Notes: a model not told the origin generated them from the sequence alone. 64,000 bases of DNA from Flavobacteriaceae bacterium (GCA_029265595.1 JAJUIC010000001.1:19530-83529); one strand, 5' to 3'. Shown: positions 9,119 to 19,932, counted from the first letter of the stretch. Program-made: numbers and translations.

Positions 9119-11659
9119 ATGGATGATAATTTTTCCCCTAAAGTAAAGGATGTTATTGCCTACAGCAAGGAGGAAGCGCTGAGGCTTGGACATGACTTTA
9201 TCGGAACAGAGCATTTGATGCTGGGCCTTCTTCGAGAGGGAGAAGGAAAGGCAATAAATATTTTGAATGAAATGGAAGTGGATTTAGCTCATCTTCGAAG
9301 GAAGGTAGAGATTCTGAATCCTGCCAATCCCAATACCGTGGCCTCCAACGAAAAACGGAATCTGCATCTGACCCGTCAGGCTGAGCGCGCCTTGAAGACC
9401 ACCTTTCTGGAAGCCAAACTCTTCCAGAGTCCGTCGATCAATACCGCCCACCTGTTGCTGTGTATATTGAGAAACGAAAATGACCCCACCACCAAATTGC
9501 TCAACCGCATGAAAGTGGACTATGACGGGGTGAAGGAGGAATTCAAGCAGATGATCACTCAGGATGAAGACTTTAAGGACATCACCAGAGCCTCGTTTTC
9601 AGACGAGGATGCCACTGCAGATGATTCGGGTAAAAGTAATCCTTTTTCAGGTGCCTCCGGAAAAACCGGAAAGAAATCCAAGACTCCGGTCCTGGATAAC
9701 TTCGGACGCGATCTGACGGCGCTGGCAGAACTAGGAAAGCTGGATCCGGTAGTGGGTCGTGAGAAGGAAATCGAACGGGTGTCGCAAATTCTGAGCCGCC
9801 GCAAAAAGAACAACCCCCTGCTCATTGGAGAGCCGGGAGTGGGTAAATCGGCTATAGCCGAAGGCCTGGCACTTCGAATCGTAAAGCGCAAAGTATCCCG
9901 AATTCTATTTGACAAACGAGTGGTGACCCTGGATTTGGCCTCTTTAGTGGCAGGTACCAAATACCGTGGTCAGTTCGAGGAGCGCATGAAGGCGGTCATG
10001 AATGAACTGGAAAAGAATGATGACATCATATTGTTTATTGATGAGATTCATACCATCGTAGGTGCAGGTGGAGCTACCGGTAGCCTGGATGCCAGTAACA
10101 TGTTCAAGCCTGCGCTTGCGCGTGGAGAAATCCAATGTGTCGGAGCCACTACCCTGGATGAATACCGGCAGTACATTGAGAAGGACGGAGCCTTGGAGCG
10201 ACGTTTTCAGAAGGTGCTGGTGGAGCCCACAACGGTAGAGGAAACCATTCAGATTCTCAACAACATTAAAGACAAATATGAAGAGCACCACAATGTGGTG
10301 TACACCGATGAGGCGATTTTGGCCTGTGTGAACCTGACCAACCGGTATATGACTGATCGGTTCTTGCCCGACAAAGCCATTGATGCTTTGGATGAGGCCG
10401 GGTCGCGGGTGCATATTACCAACATTCAGGTTCCGGAAAAAATACTTCAGCTTGAGAAGAAGCTCGAAGAGGTACGGGAGTTGAAGAACGCCGTGGTGAA
10501 AAAGCAGAAATATGAGGAAGCTGCCAAGCTTCGGGACGACGAAAAAAATCTGGAAAAGGAACTGAGTATCGCTCAGGAGCGTTGGGAGGAAGAATCCAAA
10601 CTGCACCGGGAAACCGTTACAGAAGACAACGTGGCGGATGTGGTATCCATGATGACCGGAGTTCCGGTGAACCGGGTAGCACAAACGGAAATGAATAAAC
10701 TGGCTGAGCTCCCGGACCGCATTAAAGGTCGGGTGATTGGTCAGGATGCAGCGGTGTCCAAAGTGGTCAAAGCCATTCAGCGAAACCGTGCCGGACTCAA
10801 AGATCCCAACAAACCCATTGGATCGTTCATTTTCCTGGGGCAAACCGGAGTTGGTAAAACCCAGCTAGCCAAGATACTTTCCAAGGAATTGTTTGACTCT
10901 GAGGATGCCCTGATACGCATCGACATGAGTGAATATATGGAGAAGTTCTCTATCAGTAGACTGGTAGGAGCACCTCCGGGGTACGTGGGGTATGAAGAAG
11001 GTGGACAGCTGACTGAAAAAGTACGAAGAAAGCCCTATGCGGTAATCCTGCTGGATGAGGTTGAAAAAGCCCACCCTGATGTGTTTAATATGCTCTTGCA
11101 GGTACTGGATGACGGTTATCTCACTGACAGTCTTGGAAGACGTATTGACTTTAGAAATACCATCATTATCATGACCTCCAATATTGGAGCGCGAACCCTG
11201 AAGGATTTTGGTCAGGGAGTTGGATTCGGAACTGCTGCCCGACAGGCACAGGCCGATGAACATTCCCGAACCGTGATTGAAAATGCGCTGAAGAAAGCCT
11301 TTGCGCCGGAGTTCCTTAACAGGATTGATGATGTGGTGATTTTTAATCCTTTGGAGAAAGAACACATTCATCAGATTATAGAGATCGAACTCAAGCGTTT
11401 GTTCTCCAGAGTCGGAAGCCTGGGTTATCAGTTAACCCTGAGTGAGAAGGCTAAAGATTACATTGCTGAGAAAGGATTCGATCGCCAGTACGGAGCGCGA
11501 CCATTGAGCCGCGCGATCCAGAAGTACGTGGAAGATGTCCTGGCTGAGGAGATTATCACCTCCAAAATATCTGAAGGAGACAATATCTTTATGGACTTTG
11601 ACGAAGAGCAGAAGAAGCTGACGGTCGAGGTAGAGAAAGCCAAGGAAGCAGAATCCTGA
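9119..11659 (+). CDS. clpC: ATP-dependent Clp protease ATP-binding subunit ClpC
   Basis: 846 aa; N-terminal Clp repeat, two AAA+ domains ([29 protein letters not shown]), UVR-like middle region. Confidence 0.95.
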   Translation: MDDNFSPKVKDVIAYSKEEALRLGHDFIGTEHLMLGLLREGEGKAINILNEMEVDLAHLRRKVEILNPANPNTVASNEKRNLHLTRQAERALKTTFLEAKLFQSPSINTAHLLLCILRNENDPTTKLLNRMKVDYDGVKEEFKQMITQDEDFKDITRASFSDEDATADDSGKSNPFSGASGKTGKKSKTPVLDNFGRDLTALAELGKLDPVVGREKEIERVSQILSRRKKNNPLLIGEPGVGKSAIAEGLALRIVKRKVSRILFDKRVVTLDLASLVAGTKYRGQFEERMKAVMNELEKNDDIILFIDEIHTIVGAGGATGSLDASNMFKPALARGEIQCVGATTLDEYRQYIEKDGALERRFQKVLVEPTTVEETIQILNNIKDKYEEHHNVVYTDEAILACVNLTNRYMTDRFLPDKAIDALDEAGSRVHITNIQVPEKILQLEKKLEEVRELKNAVVKKQKYEEAAKLRDDEKNLEKELSIAQERWEEESKLHRETVTEDNVADVVSMMTGVPVNRVAQTEMNKLAELPDRIKGRVIGQDAAVSKVVKAIQRNRAGLKDPNKPIGSFIFLGQTGVGKTQLAKILSKELFDSEDALIRIDMSEYMEKFSISRLVGAPPGYVGYEEGGQLTEKVRRKPYAVILLDEVEKAHPDVFNMLLQVLDDGYLTDSLGRRIDFRNTIIIMTSNIGARTLKDFGQGVGFGTAARQAQADEHSRTVIENALKKAFAPEFLNRIDDVVIFNPLEKEHIHQIIEIELKRLFSRVGSLGYQLTLSEKAKDYIAEKGFDRQYGARPLSRAIQKYVEDVLAEEIITSKISEGDNIFMDFDEEQKKLTVEVEKAKEAES

Positions 11660-11685
11660 ATCTGAGTTTTGATTCATAATGGTTA

Positions 11686-11718
11686 AAAAAGCTGCCCGAT
11701 AATCGGGTGGCTTTTTTA
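11686..11718 (+). terminator. rho-independent terminator after clpC
   Basis: AAAAAAGCTGCCCGATAATCGGGTGGCTTTTTTA hairpin plus T tract. Confidence 0.7.
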
Positions 11719-11730
11719 TTGAAGAAGAAT

Positions 11731-11772
11731 AAAAAGACACCGCCCCGTTAACTTCAACGAGGCGGTGTTTAA
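11731..11772. terminator. second hairpin in the clpC/SPFH convergent intergenic region
   Basis: ACACCGCC...GGCGGTGT stem with inner CGTT/AACG, flanked by A and T tracts. Confidence 0.6.
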
Positions 11773-11813
11773 TTTTAGCAGCTCGCACAGTGCGAAGCTG
11801 ATATGTCTGAATC

Positions 11814-12629
11814 TTAGTTATTTCCCAGAATCAGGGGCAGTCCCTCATCTCCTGAACCAATTACCACCACTTTGGCGTTATCAGATCTGGAGAGTTCAAT
11901 GGTTGCCTGAATTCCCTTTTCTTTAAGAACCATGTCGGTTAGGGATTCGGCCAAAATACGGTTTGCAGTAGCCTTTCCTTCGGATTCGATTCGCTGGCGT
12001 TCGGCTTCCTTTTCAGCTTTTTCCAGACGGTATTCGTACTCCAGAGATTCTTGTTCCTGCCGTAGTTTACGTTCAATAGCATCCTTAATAGTCGGCGGCA
12101 GCGATACGTCTCTGACCAGCACTTCATTTACCTGTACATACTGGTCTTCTAGTAGCAAACGGGTCTCTTCAAAGATTTCCTCCTGAATTGCTTCTCGCTT
12201 ACTGGCATAGAGTTGTTCGGGAATGTACCGTCCTACCACACTCCTGGCTGCCGATCGAATGGCTGGCTGCAACACGCGTTGCACATAAGCCTCTCCCCGT
12301 TCACTGTGAAGCCGGCCAAGGTTATCGTAAGAGGGCTGAAACCACACGGTAGCATCCAGCTTAATTTCCAAACCGTTAGAAGACAACACCTGCATTTTTT
12401 CATCCAGGGATTGCTGGCGAACCTCATAAACGAATACGCGGTTCCACGGGGCTACCAGATGAAAACCCTCTCCCAGCGGAGGTTTATCGGTAACGACTCC
12501 TCCACCAAAGGTTTTGTAAAGGACTCCGGCCTCACCCGAACCAATGGTGACAGCCGATTTAGAAACAAGAATGATGAGCAGTACCACTCCTATGATAACG
12601 GGTAATCCAATTTTAGGTAATCTTTCCAT
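11814..12629 (-). CDS. SPFH/prohibitin family membrane protein
   Basis: 271 aa; N-terminal TM, VGSGEAGVLYKTFGGGV, coiled-coil EYRLEKAEKEAERQRIESEGKATANRILAESLT. Confidence 0.9.
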   Translation of the reverse strand: MERLPKIGLPVIIGVVLLIILVSKSAVTIGSGEAGVLYKTFGGGVVTDKPPLGEGFHLVAPWNRVFVYEVRQQSLDEKMQVLSSNGLEIKLDATVWFQPSYDNLGRLHSERGEAYVQRVLQPAIRSAARSVVGRYIPEQLYASKREAIQEEIFEETRLLLEDQYVQVNEVLVRDVSLPPTIKDAIERKLRQEQESLEYEYRLEKAEKEAERQRIESEGKATANRILAESLTDMVLKEKGIQATIELSRSDNAKVVVIGSGDEGLPLILGNN

Positions 12630-12864
12630 TTAAATGATTTCTTAATATTAAATTAATTTAGGCACTTCATCCTGATGGATATTTTTCAAAATGCTTATGA
12701 AAAATATATCAGCCGTACCCATTCCTGCAAATATACGATGTTTAGCCGCATTTTTTGTTGGGATTTTCACGGAATTAAACTGGTCGCCTCCTTTTTCGAA
12801 AGTTTGCAGGTGTGTTAAGGGAAATGTAAGAGGAATGCGGGTGGGTGTGGGATTCAGAAAAATG

Positions 12865-12896
12865 AATCCCTGCAAGAAGAATTACCTGCAGGGATT
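12865..12896 (-). terminator. terminator downstream of fabG (end of the lipid A/EF-P/sucD/fabG cluster)
   Basis: 10-bp inverted repeat AATCCCTGCA...TGCAGGGATT with 12-nt loop; minus-strand read-out followed by CATTTTTCT. Confidence 0.6.
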
Positions 12897-12944
12897 ATTA
12901 TAAAGACATTTGGCAGTAAATACTGCTGGGCCTTATTTAGAAGA

Positions 12945-13691
12945 TTAGGTATGCATGCCCCCATCCACGTGTATGACCTGTCCCGTAACGTATGAACTCA
13001 GGTCGCTTCCAAGATACACACAGGCATTGGCGACATCCTGGGGAGTTCCTCCTCGCTTGAGTGGAATGGCATCTCTCCAGCCCTCCACTACTTTAGGATC
13101 CAGTTTTCCGGTCATCTCAGTTTCAATGAATCCCGGAGCGATCACGTTGGTGCGAATGTTTCGCGATCCAAGCTCCAGGGCCATGGATTTGGAGAACCCG
13201 ATGATTCCGGCTTTGGATGCTGCATAGTTGGATTGTCCGGCGTTCCCCTGGACACCCACCACACTACTCATATTAATGATGCTTCCCCGACGCTGCTTGA
13301 GCATGGTGCGCTGCACGGCCTTGGTCATGTTAAAGATCGATTTCAGGTTCACCTCAATGACCTTATCAAAATCTTCCTCTGACATACGCATCAGCAGGTT
13401 ATCGCGGGTGATCCCGGCGTTGTTCACCAGAATGTCAATACTGTCAAATTCCTTTAGGACATTCTCAATGAGCTGCTGCGCCTGCTCGAAACTGGCGGCA
13501 TTAGATTGATATCCCATAGCCTTCACCCCCATGTCCCGGAGTTCTTTCTCAAGCTCGTTGGCAGCTTCTACAGAAGAACTGAATGTAAAAGCGATATTGG
13601 CGCCGTGCTGGGCAAAGGTCAGGGCGATTCCCCGGCCAATTCCTCTGCTGGCTCCGGTTATGATGGCATTTTTTCCTTCAAGTAATTTCAT
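12945..13691 (-). CDS. fabG: 3-oxoacyl-[acyl-carrier-protein] reductase
   Basis: 248 aa SDR; GASRGIGRGIA, NNAG, YAASKAGIIGFSKS, C-terminal VIHVDGGMHT. Confidence 0.93.
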   Translation of the reverse strand: MKLLEGKNAIITGASRGIGRGIALTFAQHGANIAFTFSSSVEAANELEKELRDMGVKAMGYQSNAASFEQAQQLIENVLKEFDSIDILVNNAGITRDNLLMRMSEEDFDKVIEVNLKSIFNMTKAVQRTMLKQRRGSIINMSSVVGVQGNAGQSNYAASKAGIIGFSKSMALELGSRNIRTNVIAPGFIETEMTGKLDPKVVEGWRDAIPLKRGGTPQDVANACVYLGSDLSSYVTGQVIHVDGGMHT

Positions 13692-13768
13692 GATAGTTCT
13701 TTGTCAATTATTTTTCGATTTCTCAAAGTGGTTTCAAATATAGCAAAACCTGTGAACGGCCAAACAAA

Positions 13769-13812
13769 AAACCTTCTGAAGTTCCCTCACAACGAGGAAA
13801 ATCAGAAGGTTC
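13769..13812 (-). terminator. hairpin between sucD and fabG
   Basis: AACCTTCTGA...TCAGAAGGTT 10-bp stem, flanked by A tract (T tract on minus strand). Confidence 0.55.
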
Positions 13813-13832
13813 CTTAATGGAGGTTGCTGGGA

Positions 13833-14705
13833 TTATCCAAGCACTTCCTTTACTTTCTTTCCGATTTCTGCAGGGGAATCCACCACGTGAATTCCGCACT
13901 CTCTCATAATGGCTTTTTTAGCTTCTGCAGTGTCTTCGCTTCCTCCAACAATGGCACCAGCGTGTCCCATTGTTCTACCTTTAGGAGCTGTTTCTCCTGC
14001 AATGAAACCAACCACTGGTTTTTTATTTCCGGTAGCTCTCACCCAGTTAGCGGCATCCGCCTCAAGCTGACCTCCAATTTCTCCGATCATGACGATACAC
14101 TCAGTCTCCGGGTCATTCATAAGCAGTTCCACCGCTTCTTTGGTGGTGGTCCCGATAATAGGGTCTCCTCCAATTCCGATGGCTGTGGTAATACCCAGTC
14201 CCTGTTTCACTACCTGGTCCGCGGCTTCATAAGTCAGGGTACCGGATTTTGAAACGATTCCCACGCTTCCTTTCTTAAAGACAAACCCGGGCATAATTCC
14301 GACTTTGGCCTCCCCGGGAGTAATAACACCCGGACAGTTCGGTCCAATCAGGCGGCAGTCTCTGTCTTTAATGTAATGAGCCGCTTTAATCATATCGGCC
14401 ACGGGAATCCCTTCAGTAATGGTAATGATTACTTTAATTCCCGCATCCGCTGCTTCCATGATTGCGTCGGCAGCAAAAGCCGGCGGAACAAAGATAATAG
14501 ACACATCTGCTCCGGTCTTATCCACCGCTTCCTGAACAGTATTGAATACAGGTCGGTCCAGATGTTTTTGTCCCCCTTTTCCAGGAGTTACACCCCCGAC
14601 TACGTTGGTACCATACTCAATCATCTGTTCCGCGTGGAAAGTTCCTTCACTTCCAGTGAATCCTTGAACAACTATCTTTGAATCCTTATTGACTAAAACG
14701 CTCAT
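13833..14705 (-). CDS. sucD: succinyl-CoA synthetase (succinate--CoA ligase) subunit alpha
   Basis: 290 aa; [48 protein letters not shown]. Confidence 0.95.
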   Translation of the reverse strand: MSVLVNKDSKIVVQGFTGSEGTFHAEQMIEYGTNVVGGVTPGKGGQKHLDRPVFNTVQEAVDKTGADVSIIFVPPAFAADAIMEAADAGIKVIITITEGIPVADMIKAAHYIKDRDCRLIGPNCPGVITPGEAKVGIMPGFVFKKGSVGIVSKSGTLTYEAADQVVKQGLGITTAIGIGGDPIIGTTTKEAVELLMNDPETECIVMIGEIGGQLEADAANWVRATGNKKPVVGFIAGETAPKGRTMGHAGAIVGGSEDTAEAKKAIMRECGIHVVDSPAEIGKKVKEVLG

Positions 14706-14775
14706 AATTGTTTTTTAATTTTTTTTGGAGTTACAAAATTAGGCTATTAAAGCTCAAACCTAAAGCTTTTCAATA

Positions 14776-15168
14776 TTAAATTGGCAGAAAGGAATCCAGG
14801 TTGTCGGGATGGTCGTCTGCCTGCTGACTCATTTGATGTCCCCGGTATAGTTTTCCGTCCTTTACCTCCCAGATGGCCATGAAATGGGCCATGGGAAGTT
14901 CTTCCTCATCATTCTCAATGGTTCTGACAAAATAGGTAAACCGGATACTGACCCTCTCCCCTTCTTCCAGAAGATGACTGGCTTCGAGTCTAAGGGAGGA
15001 ATAGGCCCTGGAAAGTTCTGTAGCCATGGCCTTGATGCTCTGATAATCCATTCGGTGAAATCCCGAACTGCTGTTCCAGAAAAGCACCGCATCGGGGTGT
15101 AAATACGAATCTACATCCGGAAACTCACTATAAAAATGTACGACAAGCTCTTTGAGGTTATGGTTCAT
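14776..15168 (-). CDS. nuclear transport factor 2 / SnoaL-like family protein
   Basis: 130 aa; HPDAVLFWNSSSGFHRMDYQSI...VRFTYFVRTIE-type NTF2-like pattern; overlaps upstream gene end by 11 bp. Confidence 0.75.
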   Translation of the reverse strand: MNHNLKELVVHFYSEFPDVDSYLHPDAVLFWNSSSGFHRMDYQSIKAMATELSRAYSSLRLEASHLLEEGERVSIRFTYFVRTIENDEEELPMAHFMAIWEVKDGKLYRGHQMSQQADDHPDNLDSFLPI

Positions 15169-16099
15169 TCCTGCGGATTTTTTCTAACAATTTAGGCAAT
15201 TGCCGTAAAAGAGCCAACTCTTTAAGGTACGCCCTTACGTCATTGGCCGGTGTGCCGCCATAAACCGTATCGGGCCGGGTTGATTTGGTGATCCCGGACT
15301 GCGCCTGGATAACGCTGCCCTGGGCGATGGTAATGGCACTTCGAACCCCCACCTGTCCCCACATGGTAACATTATCTTCTACCACAACCGCTCCGGCAAT
15401 ACCTACCTGAGCCGCAATAAGACAATTTTCTCCAATCACCGTATCATGGCCGATCTGAACCAGGTTATCAATCTTGGTTCCTCTTTTAATAAGAGTATCT
15501 CCGGTTACGCCTTTATCAATAGTAGTATTGGCTCCGATTTCAACATCGTCCTCTACCACTACCCGCCCTCCGGATAACAATTTATCATACCCCTCCTGGC
15601 GCCTTTTGTAATAGAAAGCATCGCCTCCGAGCACGGCCCCTGCATGAATGGTTACGTTATCGCCTATGACACAGTTGTCGTAAAGACTTACATTGGAATG
15701 AATCACGCAATTATCGCCAATCTGAACTTTGTTCCCGATAAAAACATTCGGCTGAATAATGGTGTTTTTGCCAATTCGGGCGGTTGGTGCAATGGCGTTA
15801 TCCGTACCTTCGAAAGGCTTGAAAAATTTGGTGAGTTTATTGAAATCCCTGAATGGGTCCTCTGAAATCAGCAGGGCTTTACCCTGAGGACAATCTACCT
15901 CCTTGTTGATCAGCACCACAGTTGCCGGGGAGCTGAGCGCCTTGTCATAGTACTTTGGGTGATCCACAAATACCACGTCTCCCGGACCAGCCACATGAAT
16001 CTCATTGATTCCATACACCGGGAAATCTGCATCACCCACAAATTTTGTGGCAGTGATGGTAGCAATTTGCTCCAAGGTGTACTTTTCGGGGAATTTCAT
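15158..16099 (-). CDS. LpxD-like N-acyltransferase (second LpxD paralogue)
   Basis: 313 aa; LpxD-type N-terminal domain plus hexapeptide repeats; retains KIDNLVQIGHDTVIG; GGDAFYYKRRQEGYDKL in place of GGDGFGF. Confidence 0.88.
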   Translation of the reverse strand: MKFPEKYTLEQIATITATKFVGDADFPVYGINEIHVAGPGDVVFVDHPKYYDKALSSPATVVLINKEVDCPQGKALLISEDPFRDFNKLTKFFKPFEGTDNAIAPTARIGKNTIIQPNVFIGNKVQIGDNCVIHSNVSLYDNCVIGDNVTIHAGAVLGGDAFYYKRRQEGYDKLLSGGRVVVEDDVEIGANTTIDKGVTGDTLIKRGTKIDNLVQIGHDTVIGENCLIAAQVGIAGAVVVEDNVTMWGQVGVRSAITIAQGSVIQAQSGITKSTRPDTVYGGTPANDVRAYLKELALLRQLPKLLEKIRRNEP

Positions 16100-16155
16100 A
16101 ATTACTTGGTTAACTGGATGGAATGGTTGTACTGCGCGGGGAGTCTTCGGATGCT

Positions 16156-16722
16156 TTATTCCTTAATCCGTTCTTTATAGGTCCCTTTGTCTGTCTCCAC
16201 CCGGATCTTATCTCCTTCATTGATAAACAGCGGCACGTTTATTTCAGCTCCTGTTTCTACCGTTGCGGGTTTGGTCGCGTTGGTCGCCGTATTTCCTTTT
16301 ACTCCGGGCTCGGTATGGGTCACCTCCAGAATCACGCTGGCTGGCATTTCCACGGACAAGGGAAGATTGTCTTCGGTGTTAATCAAAACCGTCACCACTT
16401 CCCCTTCTTTAAGGAGTTCAGGAGTGTCCAGTGCACTCTCCAGCAGACGGATCTGACTGTAGTCATCCACGTGCATGAAGTGGTAAAACTCTCCGTCGTT
16501 ATACAGGTACTGAAACTTGTGGCTTTCCACACGGACTTCATCAATCTTGTGTCCGGCAGGAAAAGTATTTTCCAGGGTTTTTCCCGTAGTCACACTTTTT
16601 AAACGGGTCCGAACAAAGGCCGGCCCTTTCCCCGGTTTCACATGGAGAAATTCCACGACTTTATAGATGTCGTTATTCATTCTGATGCACAGACCATTTC
16701 TGATGTCACTGGTTGTTGCCAT
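16156..16722 (-). CDS. efp: elongation factor P
   Basis: 188 aa; VVEFLHVKPGKGPAFVRTRLKSVTTGKTLENTF... Confidence 0.97.
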   Translation of the reverse strand: MATTSDIRNGLCIRMNNDIYKVVEFLHVKPGKGPAFVRTRLKSVTTGKTLENTFPAGHKIDEVRVESHKFQYLYNDGEFYHFMHVDDYSQIRLLESALDTPELLKEGEVVTVLINTEDNLPLSVEMPASVILEVTHTEPGVKGNTATNATKPATVETGAEINVPLFINEGDKIRVETDKGTYKERIKE

Positions 16723-16732
16723 AAGATGCTTG

Positions 16733-17518
16733 TTAATTTGAACTAAAATATCCTTTCATAATACCCCGCTGCGAATTTTTGATGAATTGCAGAATTTCGT
16801 CGCGCTCCTGAGTGGCCTCCATTTCAGCTTCAATGATGCTCACGGCCTGGGTATTATTGTAATTCTTTTGATAGAGGATTCGGTAGATGTTTTGGATTTC
16901 CCGAATCTGCTCGGTGGTGAATCCCCGCCGTCTAAGGCCAATGGAATTCACACCTACATACGATAATGGCTCTCTTCCTGCCTTTACAAAGGGCGGTACG
17001 TCTTTGCGCACCAGAGATCCGCCTGTTACAAAGGCGTGTTTCCCGATGCTGCAAAATTGTTGAACGGCTGCCATTCCGGCAAGTACCACATAGTCCCCTA
17101 CCACAATATGCCCTGCCAGGGTACTTTGGTTAGAGAACACACAGTTGTCCCCCACCACGCAGTCGTGGGCAATATGACAGTAAGCCATGATCCAGCAGTT
17201 GTTGCCAATGACGGTTTTCATCCGGTCACTGGTTCCTCTGTTAATGGTGACACACTCACGGATGGTGGTGTTGTCCCCGATAATGGTCAGGGTATCTTCG
17301 TCGTTGAACTTTTTATCCTGAGGAATGGCTGAAATCACGGATCCGGGAAAAATACTGCAGTTCTTGCCAATTCGTGCACCCTCCATAATGGTCACATTGG
17401 AGCCAATCCAGGTGCCTTCCCCGATAACCACATTGTTGTGAATGGTGGTGAAGGGCTCGATAACCACGTTTTTGGCAATCTTTGCGCCGGGGTGAACGTA
17501 TGCTAAGGGCTGATTCAT
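16733..17518 (-). CDS. lpxA: acyl-ACP--UDP-N-acetylglucosamine O-acyltransferase
   Basis: 261 aa hexapeptide repeat protein; NRGTSDRMKTVIGNNCWIMAYCHIAHDCVVGDNC...GRRGFTTEQIREIQNIYRILY. Confidence 0.96.
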   Translation of the reverse strand: MNQPLAYVHPGAKIAKNVVIEPFTTIHNNVVIGEGTWIGSNVTIMEGARIGKNCSIFPGSVISAIPQDKKFNDEDTLTIIGDNTTIRECVTINRGTSDRMKTVIGNNCWIMAYCHIAHDCVVGDNCVFSNQSTLAGHIVVGDYVVLAGMAAVQQFCSIGKHAFVTGGSLVRKDVPPFVKAGREPLSYVGVNSIGLRRRGFTTEQIREIQNIYRILYQKNYNNTQAVSIIEAEMEATQERDEILQFIKNSQRGIMKGYFSSN

Positions 17519-17522
17519 AGTC

Positions 17523-18911
17523 CTATTTTTGTTTTACAATTTGGGCCATTAAAACGGCCTCGGTAACGAGTTTGCCGTTAGCGTAGGCATAGCCCTGCAT
17601 CTGGCAAATCCCCCTTCTGATCGGGGCGAGTAATTCAAGTTTAAAGATAAGGGTATCCCCGGGAACAACCTGACGTTTGAATTTCACGTTGTCTATCTTC
17701 ATAAAGAAAGTGAGGTAATTCTCCGGATCCGGTACCGATTTCAATGCCAGAATTCCTCCGGTTTGCGCCATGGCCTCTACCTGTAAAACCCCTGGCATCA
17801 CCGGCTTTCCGGGGAAGTGACCTACAAAGAACGGCTCGTTCATGGTCACGTTTTTCACCCCTACCACAGAGGAATCGGTCAGTTCCATAATTTTATCCAC
17901 CAGAACAAATGGCGGTCGGTGTGGCAAAACCTGCATGATTTCGTTGACATCCATCAGTGGCGGCTGCTCCAGGTCAAATTTAGGAACATTGTTGCGACGC
18001 TCGGCGCGGATAATCTTGGATAGCTTTTTGGCAAAGGAGGTGTTGATTTTATGACCGGGTTTGTTGGCAATCACCTTGCCTTTGATTCGGGTACCCACCA
18101 GGGCCAGATCCCCTATCACATCCAGCAGTTTGTGCCGGGCCGCTTCGTTAGGGTAATGGAGGGTCAGGTTGTCCAGGATGCCGTTGGGCTTCACCGAGAT
18201 GGAGTCCTTCTTGAATGCTTTTCTGAGTTTCTCCATGGTCTCCTGACTGAGCTCCTTATCAACGTACACAATGGCGTTGTTCAGATCTCCTCCTTTTATA
18301 AGGCCGTGATCCAGCAGGGCTTCCAACTCGTGTAGGAAGCTGAAGGTTCTGGCATTGGCAATTTCGTCTTTAAATTCAGAGAGGGAGTTAATGGTGGCAT
18401 TCTGGGTTCCCAGTACCTTGGTTCCAAAATCAACCATAGTAGTCACCTGATATTCGTCTGCAGGCATGACCAGCAGTTCGCTTCCGGTAGCTTGATCTCT
18501 GTAGCAAATCACTTCCTCCACTACATATTCCTCGCGCTCGGCATCCTGTTCCGTAGTTCCTGCTTCTTCCAGGGCCTGCACAAAATATTTAGAGGAACCG
18601 TCCATTATAGGAGGCTCCGGGGCATCCAGTTCGATAATGACATTGTCCAGATCCATTCCCACGCAAGCCGCCAGGACATGTTCTGAGGTGTGGATGCGAA
18701 CCCCATTTTTTTCAAGGTTCGTTCCTCGCTGAGTGTCAACTACAAAGAGTGCATCGGCTTCAATAACCGGCTTGCCCTCCAGGTCCTTTCTTACAAAAGT
18801 AAAACCGTTGTCCACAGGAGCCGGTTTGAACGTGAGAGTGACTTCATGCCCAGTATGAAGACCCACCCCATGCAAAGAAACTTCCTTCTTAATGGTTCGC
18901 TGTTTAGCCAT
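17523..18911 (-). CDS. lpxC/fabZ: bifunctional UDP-3-O-acyl-N-acetylglucosamine deacetylase / 3-hydroxyacyl-ACP dehydratase
   Basis: 462 aa fusion; LpxC motifs HTSEHVLAACVGMDLDNVIIELDAPEPPIMDGSS, HKLLDVIGDLALVG; FabZ motifs LPHRPPFVLVDKI, GHFPGKPVMPGVLQVEAMAQ. Confidence 0.97.
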   Translation of the reverse strand: MAKQRTIKKEVSLHGVGLHTGHEVTLTFKPAPVDNGFTFVRKDLEGKPVIEADALFVVDTQRGTNLEKNGVRIHTSEHVLAACVGMDLDNVIIELDAPEPPIMDGSSKYFVQALEEAGTTEQDAEREEYVVEEVICYRDQATGSELLVMPADEYQVTTMVDFGTKVLGTQNATINSLSEFKDEIANARTFSFLHELEALLDHGLIKGGDLNNAIVYVDKELSQETMEKLRKAFKKDSISVKPNGILDNLTLHYPNEAARHKLLDVIGDLALVGTRIKGKVIANKPGHKINTSFAKKLSKIIRAERRNNVPKFDLEQPPLMDVNEIMQVLPHRPPFVLVDKIMELTDSSVVGVKNVTMNEPFFVGHFPGKPVMPGVLQVEAMAQTGGILALKSVPDPENYLTFFMKIDNVKFKRQVVPGDTLIFKLELLAPIRRGICQMQGYAYANGKLVTEAVLMAQIVKQK

Positions 18912-19932
18912 CAGTGTTTGATTTTTTTTCCAATTGAGTTATACGATCTACTATTTTAGGCAGATTTCTAAAATGAACATATGCTTTGTTGAAATCCCCG
19001 TATGCCAGGGCCGGTGTGCCCTGCAATACTTCGTCATCATTTACATTGCGACCGATTCCGGTCTGGGCCTGTATCTTGACCCGGTCACCGATGCTAATGT
19101 GTCCCGCGATACCAACCTGCCCGCCAACCAGACAATTCTTGCCAATTTTGGCAGAACCCGCAATCCCGGTTTGAGCGGCTATGGCTGTATTTTCTCCAAT
19201 TTCAACATTGTGAGCGATCTGGATCTGGTTGTCCAATTTGACTCCTTTTCCGATTCGGGTGGATCCCAGGGTGGCACGATCAATGGTGGTGCCCGCTCCT
19301 ATTTCCACATAATCCCCCACAATAACATTTCCGGTTTGAGGTACTTTCTTGTACACCCCTTCGGTATCCGGAGAAAAACCAAAACCATCTCCTCCGATTA
19401 CCACGCCGCTGTGAAAGATGCAATGATTCCCGATAACCGATTCCGAATATATTTTCACTCCCGCAAACAGCACTACATCATCACCAATGACTACATTGTC
19501 TCCGATAAAAGTGTTAGGGAAGATTTTGACATTATTTCCAATCCGGACATTCTCTCCGATGTACACAAAGGCACCCACATAGACGTCCTCTCCGTATTTC
19601 GCAGAATCAGAGATATAACTGGGTTGTTCAATCCCGGTTTTATGAAGTTTTACCTTGTTGTAATATTCCAGCAACCTGGAAAAGGCCTCATAGGGGTTTT
19701 CGACCTTGATCAGGGTGGGAACAATTTCTTTGTCGGTTACAAAGTCTGTTCCTACGATCGTGATCGAGGCCTGGGTGGAATAAATATGGGATTTGTATTT
19801 TGGATTTGCCAGAAAGGTAATGGAACCCGGAGTCCCCTCTTCAATCTTGGCCAACTTATCAACCTCCACATTGGGATCACCTTCAATATCCCCTCCTAGT
19901 ATACCGGCTATTTGCTGTGCTGTAAATTTCAT
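18904..19932 (-). CDS. lpxD: UDP-3-O-(3-hydroxyacyl)glucosamine N-acyltransferase
   Basis: 342 aa; canonical GGDGFGFSPDTEGVYKKVPQ, LDNQIQIAHNVEIGENTAIAAQTGIAGS. Confidence 0.95.
   Translation of the reverse strand: MKFTAQQIAGILGGDIEGDPNVEVDKLAKIEEGTPGSITFLANPKYKSHIYSTQASITIVGTDFVTDKEIVPTLIKVENPYEAFSRLLEYYNKVKLHKTGIEQPSYISDSAKYGEDVYVGAFVYIGENVRIGNNVKIFPNTFIGDNVVIGDDVVLFAGVKIYSESVIGNHCIFHSGVVIGGDGFGFSPDTEGVYKKVPQTGNVIVGDYVEIGAGTTIDRATLGSTRIGKGVKLDNQIQIAHNVEIGENTAIAAQTGIAGSAKIGKNCLVGGQVGIAGHISIGDRVKIQAQTGIGRNVNDDEVLQGTPALAYGDFNKAYVHFRNLPKIVDRITQLEKKSNTDG

Noticed and set aside
9944-10843. 299-aa minus-strand ORF inside clpC
   Set aside because: Antisense to a strongly conserved AAA+ coding sequence; composition is typical of antisense translation.
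12648-12903. Short ORFs in the SPFH-fabG intergenic region
   Set aside because: Overlapping on both strands, no domain character; region is better explained by promoter plus a terminator hairpin.
18934-19899. 321-aa plus-strand ORF antisense to lpxD
   Set aside because: Fully inside lpxD on the opposite strand. The long open frame is explained by the repetitive hexapeptide coding sequence; the translation lacks family-like features.
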